Shown here piece after piece: positions 50,958 to 60,328 of a stretch of 64,000 nucleotides of DNA (position 1 is its first letter; the number at the start of each line of letters is the position of its first letter). The notes beneath the pieces are model-generated. The model saw only the letters and a list, made by a program, of their open reading frames with translations, had not been told where the DNA came from and made no database searches. The DNA is from Sinorhizobium saheli (GTDB lineage: Bacteria; Pseudomonadota; Alphaproteobacteria; Rhizobiales; Rhizobiaceae): positions 253,130 through 317,129 of the forward strand of contig NZ_LNQB01000083.1 of NCBI RefSeq assembly GCF_001651875.1, read 5' to 3'. Made by a program: the position numbers and the translations under genes.

Positions 50958-52904
50958 GTGATGGCCGGTAACGGTGCCGCCATGGCCGTCCGGCAGGGTG
51001 ATCCTGACGTTCTGCATCATTCCCTGGTCCTCATGGTCGAGAATGTGGCAATGCAGAACGAACTCGCCGATGTAGCGCTGGTAGCGTGTCCGCACGGTGA
51101 TCGTGTAGCGCGTCGAAGGATCGGTGCCGGGATTCTTGATCCACAGCGTGTCCTTCCAGACATTCTTCAGCCCTGGATATTGCGGATCGCCGTCGTCGTC
51201 CGCCCCGAGGGCGCTGACATCATTGCCGGCCGCATCGACGATCTTGATGATCTGGAACGGATTGACATGGATATGGAAAGGATGGCTGACGAAATCCGAC
51301 CTCAGCGTCCACTCGTCCAAGCCGTTCAACGGCAGCGTCCGGTCGATGCGGTTGGCATCATAGGGCTGGCCGTTGATCTCGAAGAAGGTGCCGCCCGGCT
51401 GCTTCACATCGATATTGAACACCAGTTGCTGCTGGCCCGTGACCTCGCCCGCTTCGATGTCCGGATGCGGAACAAAGCTTGAAAGCCGCATATCGTTCTT
51501 GAGGTCGTCGATGACCTTGCCGGCAACATCCGGCGCCATCGTGCGCTCGGCCGCCGAAATCAGCCAATCCTGCAGATATTTGGCAATCTCGCCATTGACG
51601 GCATCGCCGTCCACTGCCGTGACTATGCCGAGAAGTCGGCGGCTCGGAGCCTGCTGGTTGACGCTCGCCGCTGCCGGCGCGGCGGCATCGACGAGGCAGT
51701 AGTCACCGGCTGCGGGCAGCACCACCAACGCATCAACCCTGTAGCCCGGCTGCAGCACCGCCTGCTTCCGCATCTGCACCTGCGCCATTGTCAGCCCGTC
51801 CTGAGCCACCACGCCGTAGGGAATGACATCCTTGCCGCAATTCTGGTCGATCCATCGATCGGTGTCCGCCGCGGCAAGCGTGCCTAACGCGGCCGTGCCG
51901 ATCTTCCGCCGGATCTCGAAATTGATGGTGTCGCGAACGCCGGCATGGACCATCCGCCAGCGTTCGACCGATCCCGCCACCGCCGGCGCCAACTGGCCCA
52001 GCACCTGGCCGTTGATGCTGGTAAAGCGGCCCGAGGCCGGCCAAGTGCCAGGTCCGAACTGATCGTAGCTTTCGATGCCCCCCACCTGCCCTGGCTGGCA
52101 ATCATAGGTAATGTTGCCGTTGCTGTCGGTGCAGGCATATTGGATCTGCTGCAGCACCAGGACCCGCTCGGCGATATCGGAGCCGTCCGGCTGCTTCAGC
52201 AGGCGGTCGATGTCGCCGGTCTCCGTCGGGGTCGGCATGCGGTCGCCACGGATGATCAGCGCCCCGGACATGCCGCTCGATACCTGCAAAGCGGTCGATC
52301 CGTGCAGGTGCGGGTGATACCAGAAGGTGCCCGCCGGATGGTCGGCGGGAATGTTGTATTCATATTGGAAATCGATGCCGGGGCGGATCGAAACGAGCAC
52401 ATTGTCGCCATTGCCCGACGGATTCACCCAGAGACCGTGGGAATGCAGGTTCGTACCGTTGAAGCAATGGGGGGTGTTGGCACTGCCGCCGCCGATGCCG
52501 CAGGTCGAATCCTGAGGGAGCTTGTTGTTCAGCGTTACCCGCACCGTCTCGCCCGGGCGCACATCGATGGTCGGCCCAACCAGCGGCGTGTCGGCGCCGG
52601 ATGGGTCCGTTTGGCGGGCGTCCTGATAGCCGCGGAGCCTCACCCGGTCATAGCGCGCGGTGGCCGGATTGTAGATCTGGCGGTCGAGATATGTGACGTT
52701 CATGTCGAGCAGAACCTCGCCCGGAAAAGCCGCCCGGTCCTGCGCGAAGCTTTCCAGTTGCGCCCGCCCCTTGGCGACCGGCTCCAATATGTAGGCCGGC
52801 GGGTTGCTCACGGCCCTCGCCTCTTGAGCGGCCGCCGATAGCACATGGGTGGCCGAAAGAATGCTCGCCACGCCGAAGAGCGCGATTTTGTGAGATGCAA
52901 ACAA
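50955..52904 (-). CDS. Multicopper oxidase (laccase-like), exported
   Basis: About 649 residues. The signal peptide (FASHKIALFGVASILSATHV, then LSAAAQEA) directly follows a TTG at 52904 that has GGGGAGG 5 bases upstream; the frame is open to 53045 but without a better start. All copper motifs are visible: NLHSHGLW, FWYHPHLHG, HPFHIHVNPFQI and the C-terminal HCHILDHEDQGMM with type-1 ligands. It oxidises phenols, metals or similar electron donors with oxygen in the periplasm. It heads the cassette that includes the tyrosinase. Confidence 0.88.
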   Translation of the reverse strand: MFASHKIALFGVASILSATHVLSAAAQEARAVSNPPAYILEPVAKGRAQLESFAQDRAAFPGEVLLDMNVTYLDRQIYNPATARYDRVRLRGYQDARQTDPSGADTPLVGPTIDVRPGETVRVTLNNKLPQDSTCGIGGGSANTPHCFNGTNLHSHGLWVNPSGNGDNVLVSIRPGIDFQYEYNIPADHPAGTFWYHPHLHGSTALQVSSGMSGALIIRGDRMPTPTETGDIDRLLKQPDGSDIAERVLVLQQIQYACTDSNGNITYDCQPGQVGGIESYDQFGPGTWPASGRFTSINGQVLGQLAPAVAGSVERWRMVHAGVRDTINFEIRRKIGTAALGTLAAADTDRWIDQNCGKDVIPYGVVAQDGLTMAQVQMRKQAVLQPGYRVDALVVLPAAGDYCLVDAAAPAAASVNQQAPSRRLLGIVTAVDGDAVNGEIAKYLQDWLISAAERTMAPDVAGKVIDDLKNDMRLSSFVPHPDIEAGEVTGQQQLVFNIDVKQPGGTFFEINGQPYDANRIDRTLPLNGLDEWTLRSDFVSHPFHIHVNPFQIIKIVDAAGNDVSALGADDDGDPQYPGLKNVWKDTLWIKNPGTDPSTRYTITVRTRYQRYIGEFVLHCHILDHEDQGMMQNVRITLPDGHGGTVTGHH

Positions 52905-53375
52905 ACAAACCTCCCCAAGCCTCTGCGTATAATGCGAGAGCGAGACGGGCAGCCTTGACCAAGACATCAGTGATACCGGCAGACCTTCCGCTCGAAGTCC
53001 GAATATCACTTGATATCTGCCTGTTTGCAGAAGGTGTTGCCCCACCTATATTCTCGCCGCGGAAAATGTTAGCCGCGAAACCATGGATGGTTACAGGCGC
53101 GTTTACTTTTCAGCCTCGCAAACTACATAGCGCAAAGCGGTGTCTGGCGCATCCCTGCAAAACTACTGGTTGCGTCAAAATCCGGCCTGCACATCTTTTA
53201 GGATTGGAATTGAGGCAAAGCGAGCTGCGCGGGAGCGGATGCCGGTTCTTCCTGGAACAGCGGTCGATTCAAGCAGACTTGCGGTCGAAGAACGCGCTCA
53301 GCGATGGGCCCGAACCTGGCATTTGGAAGGGCGCCGGATTGCCCGTCCGGCGCGTCGCCGGACGGGCGTCGTCGA
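52905..53375. other. Intergenic region upstream of the multicopper oxidase gene
   Basis: About 470 bases. It holds the probable promoter of the multicopper oxidase gene, a small palindrome AACCAT-GG-ATGGTT (53079-53092) and, at its right end, the hairpin that ends the acetyltransferase gene. Frames present here are short and unsupported. Confidence 0.4.
53341..53367 (-). terminator. Hairpin terminator of the catB-type gene
   Basis: A perfect 12-base stem, GCCCGTCCGGCG (53341-53352) and CGCCGGACGGGC (53356-53367), with a 3-base loop, begins 9 bases after the acetyltransferase stop. There is no U-run, as is common for GC-rich alphaproteobacterial hairpins. Confidence 0.55.
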
Positions 53376-54011
53376 TCAGCCGCTTCGGCCGAATGAAGAC
53401 CAATGGCGGTAAAGTGCCTCCACGTCACCGCTCGTCAGAATCGGCATCGACGCCTTCAGCTGTTCGTCGGACCAATTCCACCATTTCATCTCCAGGAGCC
53501 GGCCGACTGCATGTTCATCGAACCGTTTGCGGATCGTCTTTGCGGGGTTTCCGCCGACGATGGCATAGGGTTCGACATCCCGTGTCACCAAGGCCCGTGT
53601 GCCGATCACCGCGCCGTCGCCGATCTTGATGCCCGGCATGATGATCGCTTCCGAACCGATCCAGACGTCGTTTCCAATCACCGTATCCCCGGCCGGTTGG
53701 TACCCGTTTTGCGCGCCCGCGAACTCAGGCACTTCGGACATCCAGTAAAATGGAAAGGTGCTGACCCAATCATTCCGGTGGCCCTGGTTGCCTGCCATGA
53801 TGAACGCCGCCCCTGACCCGATCGAGCAGAAGCTGCCAATGTAAAGCTTATCCGCATCCTCATCGGGGAGCAGATACCGGGCGCAATCGTCGAAGCTGTG
53901 TCCGTGGTAATAGCCCGAATAGTAGCTGTAGCGTCCAACGATGATGTTGGGGTTCGTAACCTGCTTGTCGAGCGTCATGCCCCTGAAGGGGCTTTCGAAA
54001 TAGTTCTCCAT
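53376..54011 (-). CDS. catB: Hexapeptide-repeat acetyltransferase, CatB/XAT family
   Basis: A 211-residue left-handed beta-helix acetyltransferase starting [20 protein letters not shown]. It contains [20 protein letters not shown], the catalytic-type His in [10 protein letters not shown], and hexapeptide repeats [20 protein letters not shown]. This is the xenobiotic acetyltransferase (type B chloramphenicol acetyltransferase) family and the length is exact for it. Many chromosomal rhizobial copies exist, and real antibiotic resistance is not certain. AGGAAG precedes the ATG at 54011. Confidence 0.88.
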   Translation of the reverse strand: MENYFESPFRGMTLDKQVTNPNIIVGRYSYYSGYYHGHSFDDCARYLLPDEDADKLYIGSFCSIGSGAAFIMAGNQGHRNDWVSTFPFYWMSEVPEFAGAQNGYQPAGDTVIGNDVWIGSEAIIMPGIKIGDGAVIGTRALVTRDVEPYAIVGGNPAKTIRKRFDEHAVGRLLEMKWWNWSDEQLKASMPILTSGDVEALYRHWSSFGRSG

Positions 54012-54493
54012 CGAGTTTCTTCCTGCATGATCCCGTTGCCGCTCGCATCTGCGCAAGCGGAAGGAAGGCCAGAAGCCTTAAGCTCCTGACCGATGCTCCT
54101 CGCGTCAGCGCGGGAGCGAAATGCAGGTGGTACTCGGTGTCGATTTCATACCGTCCCAATAACCGACAATTGGCAAAAAGCCAACGGCCGTCGCGGCATT
54201 TTCGGGCTGCGACGCATGCGCCGGTTAGAGATGCGATCGCCGTCGGCTCTCGGTATAGAATGTTACAATGGAAGAAGGGGACGACGTGAAGCGTGGCTGA
54301 GCGGTGCCTCACGGGCCGGAGCCGGTTCTTGAAACGGCCCCCACTCGGGACGTCAAGTGCCCGCCACGCCGGGCAATCGCGCATTGAAGGCGCTCTTGAC
54401 GGTACAATCGCAGCTGGCTATAGCAGCAATATCTTGAGTCTATTACTCAAGATTATATCCGATGCAAAGAGCGAGCGCGAGGCCGGGACCCTT
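54012..54493. other. Intergenic region upstream of the siderophore operon
   Basis: A 482-base region between the divergent catB-type gene and the siderophore operon. It becomes AT-rich around 54415-54475 and there contains a perfect iron-responsive palindrome (54431-54453). No convincing small gene was found; the frame open from 54293 runs into the SbnI-like gene but lacks a good start before 54494. Confidence 0.5.
54431..54453. promoter_or_regulatory. Iron-responsive operator (RirA-type IRO box)
   Basis: A perfect inverted repeat with 9-base arms, ATCTTGAGT and ACTCAAGAT, around CTATT. It contains the exact TGA-N9-TCA pattern (TGA 54435-54437, TCA 54447-54449) described for the rhizobial iron regulator RirA. 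It lies 41 bases before the first siderophore gene, so it probably represses the operon when iron is plentiful. A Fur- or Irr-type use is less likely from the sequence. Confidence 0.72.
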
Positions 54494-54925
54494 ATGGAAT
54501 ATTGCCTTCTCTCACCAGCACGACTAACCCCCACGGAAGAGGTGAGCCTCGACAGGGTCGATGCATTGCAGGCCCAAATCCTGCGAGCGGGCTCATGGAC
54601 CGCGCCAATAGCGGTCGAGAAACACGCCCTGTTCGTGATGGACGGCCATCACCGGCTGACGGTTGCGCAGCGTCTCAGGCTCGCGATGGTGCCGGTCGTC
54701 CTCCTCGACTACGGTTCCGTGCGGGTGGAAGCTTGGCGCCCGGGCGAGAGCGTCTCGCCTGCGGAAATCTTTGCGATGGCCCGCAGCGGCCGCAAGTTTC
54801 CCTACAAGACGACCCGGCACATCTTCGCCGACGGCGCGCCGGCCTGCGATGTGCCGCTCGAGCTGTTGACCAGTCCCGCGCCGATGGACGTGGCGCCGCT
54901 CCGTTCCGCGGGGGCGCTCTCATGA
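54494..54925 (+). CDS. SbnI/SerK-like ParB-fold protein, probable free L-serine kinase
   Basis: A 143-residue ParB/Srx-fold protein with the motif [15 protein letters not shown] (about 49-63) and a C-terminal [12 protein letters not shown]. Both are features of SbnI and archaeal SerK, which make O-phospho-L-serine. It is shorter than SbnI (about 250 residues), lacking the C-terminal part. In staphyloferrin B synthesis O-phosphoserine feeds SbnA; the same use here is strongly suggested by the SbnA-like gene two places downstream. The binding site before 54494 is weak, and the stop overlaps the next start as ATGA. Confidence 0.7.
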   Translation: MEYCLLSPARLTPTEEVSLDRVDALQAQILRAGSWTAPIAVEKHALFVMDGHHRLTVAQRLRLAMVPVVLLDYGSVRVEAWRPGESVSPAEIFAMARSGRKFPYKTTRHIFADGAPACDVPLELLTSPAPMDVAPLRSAGALS

Positions 54926-56295
54926 CGCTGCATCCCCACAAGATCGACTCGGGCCTGCCACCGATCCTGCGCGCGGCGACGGCGGACCTTCTCACCCGGC
55001 ACGCGCCGCGTCTTCTCGACTGGGTCGCCCGCCACGGCTCGCCGCTCAATCTGGTCTGGCCGGACGCGCTCGAGGATAATCTTGCCGCCCTGAAAGACGT
55101 GCTGACCGGGCACCGTGTCGAGCACGTGATCTATTACGGGGCGAAGGTCAACAAATCGCCGGGTCTCATGCAGGCAGCGCTCAGAGCGGGCGCCGGCCTC
55201 GACGTCTCCAGCCTTTACGAACTCCGGGACGCAAGGAGGCTCGGGGCCGATGGCGCCCGGCTCGTGGCGACGGGGCCCGCGAAGACGAGCGAATTTCATC
55301 AGGAGCTGATCGCCTGCAACGCATTGATATCGGTGGACTCGCCGGAAGAGCTTGAGGACCTCATCGAAGGCCTGCCGGCAGACGCCCGCCCGCAGCCGAT
55401 ATTCCTGCGCCTGCGACCGCGGGACCAGAGGAAGAGCCGCTTCGGCATGCCGGCAGATGCGGTCGTTCATTGCCTCACGCGCCTTGCCGGCGAAAACAGG
55501 CTGCGCTTCGCCGGGCTGCATTTCCACGTCAGTGGCTATCGCTGGGAGACCCGCGTTGCCGCGCTGAGCGAGGCCGCCGACCTCGTCGCCGAAGCCCGGC
55601 GGATGGGATTTTCTCCGCGCATGATCGATATTGGCGGTGGCCTGCCCGTCCAATATGTCGACCAGGCGAGCTACGAAGCGCATCTCGCGGCGCAGGCGCC
55701 TGAGGACTACCGCACGGGGAAAAAACCGGACTCCTTCTATCCCTATGGCGGCCCTCTCTCGCCGGCCGATTGGCTGCACCGGCTCCTCGAGGCGGAGCTG
55801 CGCCAGGGGCGAAGCGTAGCCGACTATCTGAGGCGCGAAGGCCTCACGCTCGCGATGGAGCCCGGCCGGGCCCTCGCCGACCAGGCGGCGATCACCGTCT
55901 TCCGGATCTCGCGGGTGAAGGCGCTCGGCCCGGATTCGCACGTCATCTTTGTCGAAGGCAGCAGCTTCAGCGCCTGCGAAACCTGGTTCGCCTCCGAATT
56001 CCTGGTCGATCCGATCCTGGTGCCGGCCACGAGGCCGGCCGCCCAATCGCCGCCGATCCGCGCCTATCTCGCCGGCCACAGCTGCCTGGACGAGGACGTT
56101 CTCAGCAACAGATGGCTGCGCTTCCCCGCCGCACCAAACGCCGGTGACCTACTGGTCTATGCCAATACCGGCGGCTACCAGATGGATCTCCTTGAAAACG
56201 AATTCCATCGCCACCCCATGCCTGCCCGCCTCTGCGTCATGAAGGACGCGGAAGGTCAACCCATTCTCGTTCGCGACACAATTGGAGAGGTTTAG
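54922..56295 (+). CDS. SbnH-like PLP decarboxylase (alanine racemase / DapDC fold)
   Basis: A 457-residue fold-type III PLP decarboxylase. The PLP lysine is in [14 protein letters not shown] (about 73), followed by [36 protein letters not shown], the dimer-interface Cys in HSCLDEDVL and the substrate Tyr in [10 protein letters not shown]. SbnH decarboxylates a citryl-Dap intermediate; in this locus it could remove the carboxyl of a Dap-type adduct to leave an ethylenediamine unit. It is fused by overlap to the kinase gene and abuts the SbnA-like gene. Confidence 0.82.
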   Translation: MTLHPHKIDSGLPPILRAATADLLTRHAPRLLDWVARHGSPLNLVWPDALEDNLAALKDVLTGHRVEHVIYYGAKVNKSPGLMQAALRAGAGLDVSSLYELRDARRLGADGARLVATGPAKTSEFHQELIACNALISVDSPEELEDLIEGLPADARPQPIFLRLRPRDQRKSRFGMPADAVVHCLTRLAGENRLRFAGLHFHVSGYRWETRVAALSEAADLVAEARRMGFSPRMIDIGGGLPVQYVDQASYEAHLAAQAPEDYRTGKKPDSFYPYGGPLSPADWLHRLLEAELRQGRSVADYLRREGLTLAMEPGRALADQAAITVFRISRVKALGPDSHVIFVEGSSFSACETWFASEFLVDPILVPATRPAAQSPPIRAYLAGHSCLDEDVLSNRWLRFPAAPNAGDLLVYANTGGYQMDLLENEFHRHPMPARLCVMKDAEGQPILVRDTIGEV

Positions 56296-57306
56296 ATGCT
56301 GCACACGACCGTAACGCAACTGATCGGCCAGACGCCGGTCATGTCGATCGACGTACCGGGCCGCAACGCCACCCTGGTCTTGAAGATCGAGAAGAACAAT
56401 CCCGGCGGCTCCATGAAGGACCGCATGGCGCGCAGCATGGTGGTTGCGGCGCTTGAGGACGGGCGCCTCGCACCGGGCGGCACGATCGTTGAATCATCGT
56501 CCGGAAATACCGGCACGGGGCTGGCGCTGGCGGCGCTGGAATTCGGCCTGCGCTTCATTGCGGTGGTGGATCACCATGCGGCGCCCGACAAGATCCGAAT
56601 GATGCGGGCGCTGGGGGCCGAGATCCGCTATGTCGAAGGCGACTTTCGCGAGGATGAGGTCGCCGTCGTCGAGCGCCAGCGCCTGGCCGCGCAGCTCGGG
56701 GCGCAGCTTCCGGGCGCGCTGTTCATGAACCAGTCCGACAACCCGGCAAATCCCGAAGGCTATGCCGGCCTCGTGGACGAACTCCTCGCCCAGCTTCCGA
56801 ACGGCATCGACGCCTTTGTCGGCTGCGTCGGGACCGGCGGCTCGATGACCGGGATTTCCCAGCGCCTCAAGCGCCACAATCCGGCGGTGCGCACCATTGC
56901 CGTCGAACCGGCGGGCTCCATCGTCTTCGGCAAACCGGGGCACCCCTATTACCAGTCCGGAACGGGCACGCCAGCCGGCGACGAGGTCGGCAAGGTGCTC
57001 GACTATGGCTGCATCGACGAAGGCGTGCAGGTGACCGACACGCAAGCCTTCGAGACGGCACGGTATATCGCCCGGCGCAAGGGGCTGCTCGTCGGCGGCT
57101 CGACCGGCGGCGCCATCTACAAGGCACTGGAATTCATTGCTGCGGGCAAGCTCACCGGCACGGTCGTCACCACGGTCGCCGATGGCGGCGAGAAATATCT
57201 GGGCACGATCTTCGACGAGGAGTGGATGGCGAAGCGCCGCCTGCTCGATCCGGCAATCGCTGCCCAGCTGGATGGCTGGCTCCTCGCAGAGGCGCGGGCC
57301 GCATGA
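56296..57306 (+). CDS. SbnA-like PLP-dependent beta-replacement synthase
   Basis: A 336-residue cysteine-synthase-fold enzyme. The PLP lysine is in NNPGGSMKDRMAR (about 41), the phosphate loop in ESSSGNTGTGLAL (about 72) and GCVGTGGSMTGI binds PLP phosphate. SbnA joins O-phosphoserine with the amine of glutamate; here another amino acid such as lysine may be the nucleophile. GGAGAGG precedes the ATG, and the stop overlaps the next ATG as ATGA. Confidence 0.82.
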   Translation: MLHTTVTQLIGQTPVMSIDVPGRNATLVLKIEKNNPGGSMKDRMARSMVVAALEDGRLAPGGTIVESSSGNTGTGLALAALEFGLRFIAVVDHHAAPDKIRMMRALGAEIRYVEGDFREDEVAVVERQRLAAQLGAQLPGALFMNQSDNPANPEGYAGLVDELLAQLPNGIDAFVGCVGTGGSMTGISQRLKRHNPAVRTIAVEPAGSIVFGKPGHPYYQSGTGTPAGDEVGKVLDYGCIDEGVQVTDTQAFETARYIARRKGLLVGGSTGGAIYKALEFIAAGKLTGTVVTTVADGGEKYLGTIFDEEWMAKRRLLDPAIAAQLDGWLLAEARAA

Positions 57307-58442
57307 AGGTGACCATTTGCGGCGCGGGCCGCACCGGACATTTGAATGCGGTCCTGTTCAAGCAGGCCCTGGGGATCGAGGTTTCTGTCCTGACCACCTC
57401 CACTGCGGTCGCCTCGCGGTGGGCAAGCGGGGACGATCCCTGGCAAGCGGAGACGCGGGACGGCTGCGTCCTGAGTGCCAGGCCGGACTACGTCGGAACC
57501 GATCCGAGCGAGGCCCTCGTCAACGCCGACATGGTCCTCATAACGCAACCCGCCCAGGCAAGACCGGCGCTCTTGCAGCGCATGGCACCGTATTTGCCGA
57601 CGGACAAAAGCGTCTATGTCGGCGCAATTCCCGGCTTTTGCGGCTTCGACTGGCTGGCGGCAAAGGCGCTGTCGGGGCGTGACAACGCGGTGATCTGGGG
57701 CATGAAGGACGTGCCCCATATCGCCTATGACCTGGTTGCAGGCCGGCGCGTGCGAATGGGCGGCGCCAAGGCGGAACTCTTCGTTGCCCTGCATCGCCGC
57801 GAAAGCGCGGCGAGCGGTGCCGCGCTCGTGGCGATGCTGAACCGCCTCTACGAGGCGCCCGTCACCCTGCTCAGGGACTATCTCGAAATCACGCTGACGC
57901 CGGGCAACGCGCTGATGCACCCGGCCGTGCTCTACGCGCTGATCGGCCCCGGCGCGCCTTTTGAAAAGAAACCGTTTGACGAACCCCTGTGCTGGTGGAC
58001 CGACTGCCCGCAGGCGGGCGCCGAGCTCCTGGAAGCGTGCGACGCGGAAAACCAGGCGATCCGCCGGGCAAGCGAGGCGCGGCTCGGCATTGATCTCAGC
58101 TCCGTCAAGCCGCTTCGGCAGGAACTGATCGAGGCCTATGGCGACCAGATCGAGGATGACCGAACCATGTACACGCTTCTGCGCACCAATCGCGCCTATG
58201 CGGGCATTCTTGCCCCCCTCGTTCCGAACCCGAATGGCCAGGGGCTCGTCATCGATCGGGAAAGCCGCGCCTTCCATGAGGATATCGCTTTCGGGCAGGC
58301 GCTGCTCGTCGCGATGGCGGAGCGGCTCGACGTGGCAGTACCGGCGATCGCAAAGACCTATCGCTGGGCGCGCGACTACCACGGCCAGTTGGCCACGGGC
58401 ACACCGGACTATGTGCCTGCCCGCTGGCCGGAGGCCGCGTGA
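57303..58442 (+). CDS. Opine/octopine-type NAD(P)-dependent dehydrogenase
   Basis: A 379-residue enzyme with an N-terminal Rossmann domain (KVTICGAGRTGHLNAV) and a C-terminal opine-dehydrogenase domain containing the catalytic-type His in TPGNALMHPAVLYALIG. Opine dehydrogenases join an amine and a 2-oxo acid by reductive amination, as in octopine or staphylopine formation. Its presence instead of SbnB suggests that the amine from the previous steps is coupled to pyruvate or 2-oxoglutarate. It overlaps both neighbours by a few bases. Confidence 0.83.
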   Translation: MKVTICGAGRTGHLNAVLFKQALGIEVSVLTTSTAVASRWASGDDPWQAETRDGCVLSARPDYVGTDPSEALVNADMVLITQPAQARPALLQRMAPYLPTDKSVYVGAIPGFCGFDWLAAKALSGRDNAVIWGMKDVPHIAYDLVAGRRVRMGGAKAELFVALHRRESAASGAALVAMLNRLYEAPVTLLRDYLEITLTPGNALMHPAVLYALIGPGAPFEKKPFDEPLCWWTDCPQAGAELLEACDAENQAIRRASEARLGIDLSSVKPLRQELIEAYGDQIEDDRTMYTLLRTNRAYAGILAPLVPNPNGQGLVIDRESRAFHEDIAFGQALLVAMAERLDVAVPAIAKTYRWARDYHGQLATGTPDYVPARWPEAA

Positions 58443-60328
58443 TGGACGAGAGGACTCCTTCCGTGACGACCCCCGTCGAGGGCGAAGAGCTTGCGCTTTT
58501 CAACCGGGCATCACGCAACGCGATCAACCGGTTGGTGCGCTGCCTCTTCGCCGAGCGCCTGCTCGAGCCGGAGGCATTGCTGTGGGCGCGGGACGGCCGC
58601 CAGGCCTGGTTCCCGCTCTGGGCCTCGCGGCGTGTGCTGCACTTCACCGATCTCAACCTCGCGCCCGCCGGAACCTTGCGGAACCGCGGGCAGATCGAAG
58701 TGTTTGACGGTACCGCAAGGCGGCAAAGGATCGATGGCCCCGCCGCCCTGATGCGCGAGGTCGCCCCCTCGCTTGCGATCATGCCTGCTCCCGATGGTTT
58801 GGAGCACCTGTTGCGCGACGTGGATGACAGCATCCGCAACGACATGCTGGCTCGCCGCGAGCGCGAGTGCTGGAGCGCCGCGCTGCGCGACAAGATCGCA
58901 GAAGCAGGTGCGTCCGGCTTCCTCGCCTATCTCCAAGTAAGCATGCGGCCGCATCTGGCCGCGATGACCCTCGACCAGTGGGGCGCCCTCGAAGGCCATC
59001 CCTTCTACCCGACCTGGAAGGCCAAGCCCGGCTTGCCGCCGCAGGAGGTCGCCGCACTCTCGCCCGAGTTCGGCGCGCGCGTGCGCCTGCGGATCGCGGC
59101 GCTGCGCAGTGACTGGGCTTACGTCGAGAAGATGCCGCATGTGCCAAGCTATTCGCACTGGTTCGCCGAGAACTTCCCGGACCTCTGGAGCGATTGGGCG
59201 GAGCGCCTGAAGGCGCGGGGCCGGTCGCCCGAGGGCTGGCTGCCGCTGCCCGTGCACGCCTGGCATCTGGAGAACTTCGTGCGGCGCGAATTCGCGGCAG
59301 AGATCGCGGCCGGCATCTTCGATCCGGACGGACCGGAGATCGTGACGTTGCCGTCCATGTCGTTCCGGACGATGCTGCCGGAGACCGAAGCGCCGCGCCC
59401 CTTCATCAAGCTGCCGGTTGCGATCTGGATGACGAGCGAGCAGCGCACGCTGCAGGCGAAGTCGATCCATATGGGGCCGCGCCTCAGCACGCTGATTTCC
59501 GACATTCTCTCGAAGGAGGATGATATTGGAAGCGGGCTGGAGATCTTCACCGAAGAGGTGGGCGCGATCCTGCACCATCCGGAGACGGGCGACGAGCATC
59601 CCGGCCGCTTCCTGTCGGTGGTCTATCGCCACACGGATGCTCTCGCCCGCGAGGACGGCCTGCTGCCGGTGACCGTCGCGGCGCTGCTGACGGCGGGCCC
59701 GCTCGACGGCCGACCGCTCGTTTGCGAGCTCATCGCCCGAAACGGCGATGAAAGCGAAGCGGCCGTCGCGGCCTTCTTCCGCGCCTATGCGCAGATCGTC
59801 GTCCGGCCGGTGATGGCCATGTATCTGCTCTACGGCATTGCCTTCGAGGCGCATCAGCAGAACAGCACGATCCTCTTCGACGATCGCGGCCTGCCGCGCA
59901 AGCTGCTGATCCGCGACTTCGGCGACGGCCGCAGTTTCGCGCCGCTCTTCAAGGAGCGCGGCTACGAGCTGAAGCCCTTCAGTCGCAAGGGCATTCTGCC
60001 GACCACCTTCGACGACGATATCAGCCTCGTGCGCTCCTTCGTCATCGATGCCTGCTACGTCTGCCACCTTCACGAGGTCGCGCTTTGCCTCACCGAGGAA
60101 TACACGTTGGCCGGCGACACCCTGTGGGGCATCCTGCGAGAAGAGACGGAAGCGGCCTTCGAGGCGCTGCGGCCGCGCATGCTGTCGGATGCGTTCTGGA
60201 CCGAGGAGCGCGAGGCCTTCCTCGAACGGCCCTGGCCGACGCGCTCGGTCCTGACCATGCATCTGGAGCGCTATCGCGATTACCGGGTGGAGCATCACCT
60301 GCCCAATCCGCTGGCGAGCGCGCAATGA
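58442..60328 (+). CDS. IucA/IucC-family NIS siderophore synthetase
   Basis: About 628 residues, the usual length. NIS motifs: [18 protein letters not shown] (about 279-296), [35 protein letters not shown], and [19 protein letters not shown], then IRDFGDG. These enzymes adenylate a carboxylate such as citrate or malate and form an amide with an amine or hydroxylamine. It is the only NIS synthetase in the operon, so one carboxylate is probably added. ATG at 58442 has GGAGG 7 bases upstream; GTG at 58439 is possible. Confidence 0.9.
   Translation: MDERTPSVTTPVEGEELALFNRASRNAINRLVRCLFAERLLEPEALLWARDGRQAWFPLWASRRVLHFTDLNLAPAGTLRNRGQIEVFDGTARRQRIDGPAALMREVAPSLAIMPAPDGLEHLLRDVDDSIRNDMLARRERECWSAALRDKIAEAGASGFLAYLQVSMRPHLAAMTLDQWGALEGHPFYPTWKAKPGLPPQEVAALSPEFGARVRLRIAALRSDWAYVEKMPHVPSYSHWFAENFPDLWSDWAERLKARGRSPEGWLPLPVHAWHLENFVRREFAAEIAAGIFDPDGPEIVTLPSMSFRTMLPETEAPRPFIKLPVAIWMTSEQRTLQAKSIHMGPRLSTLISDILSKEDDIGSGLEIFTEEVGAILHHPETGDEHPGRFLSVVYRHTDALAREDGLLPVTVAALLTAGPLDGRPLVCELIARNGDESEAAVAAFFRAYAQIVVRPVMAMYLLYGIAFEAHQQNSTILFDDRGLPRKLLIRDFGDGRSFAPLFKERGYELKPFSRKGILPTTFDDDISLVRSFVIDACYVCHLHEVALCLTEEYTLAGDTLWGILREETEAAFEALRPRMLSDAFWTEEREAFLERPWPTRSVLTMHLERYRDYRVEHHLPNPLASAQ

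Noticed and set aside
58511-60325. 604-residue open frame on the minus strand
   Set aside because: It is fully antisense to the IucA/IucC synthetase gene, whose motifs are unmistakable; the long frame reflects high GC content.
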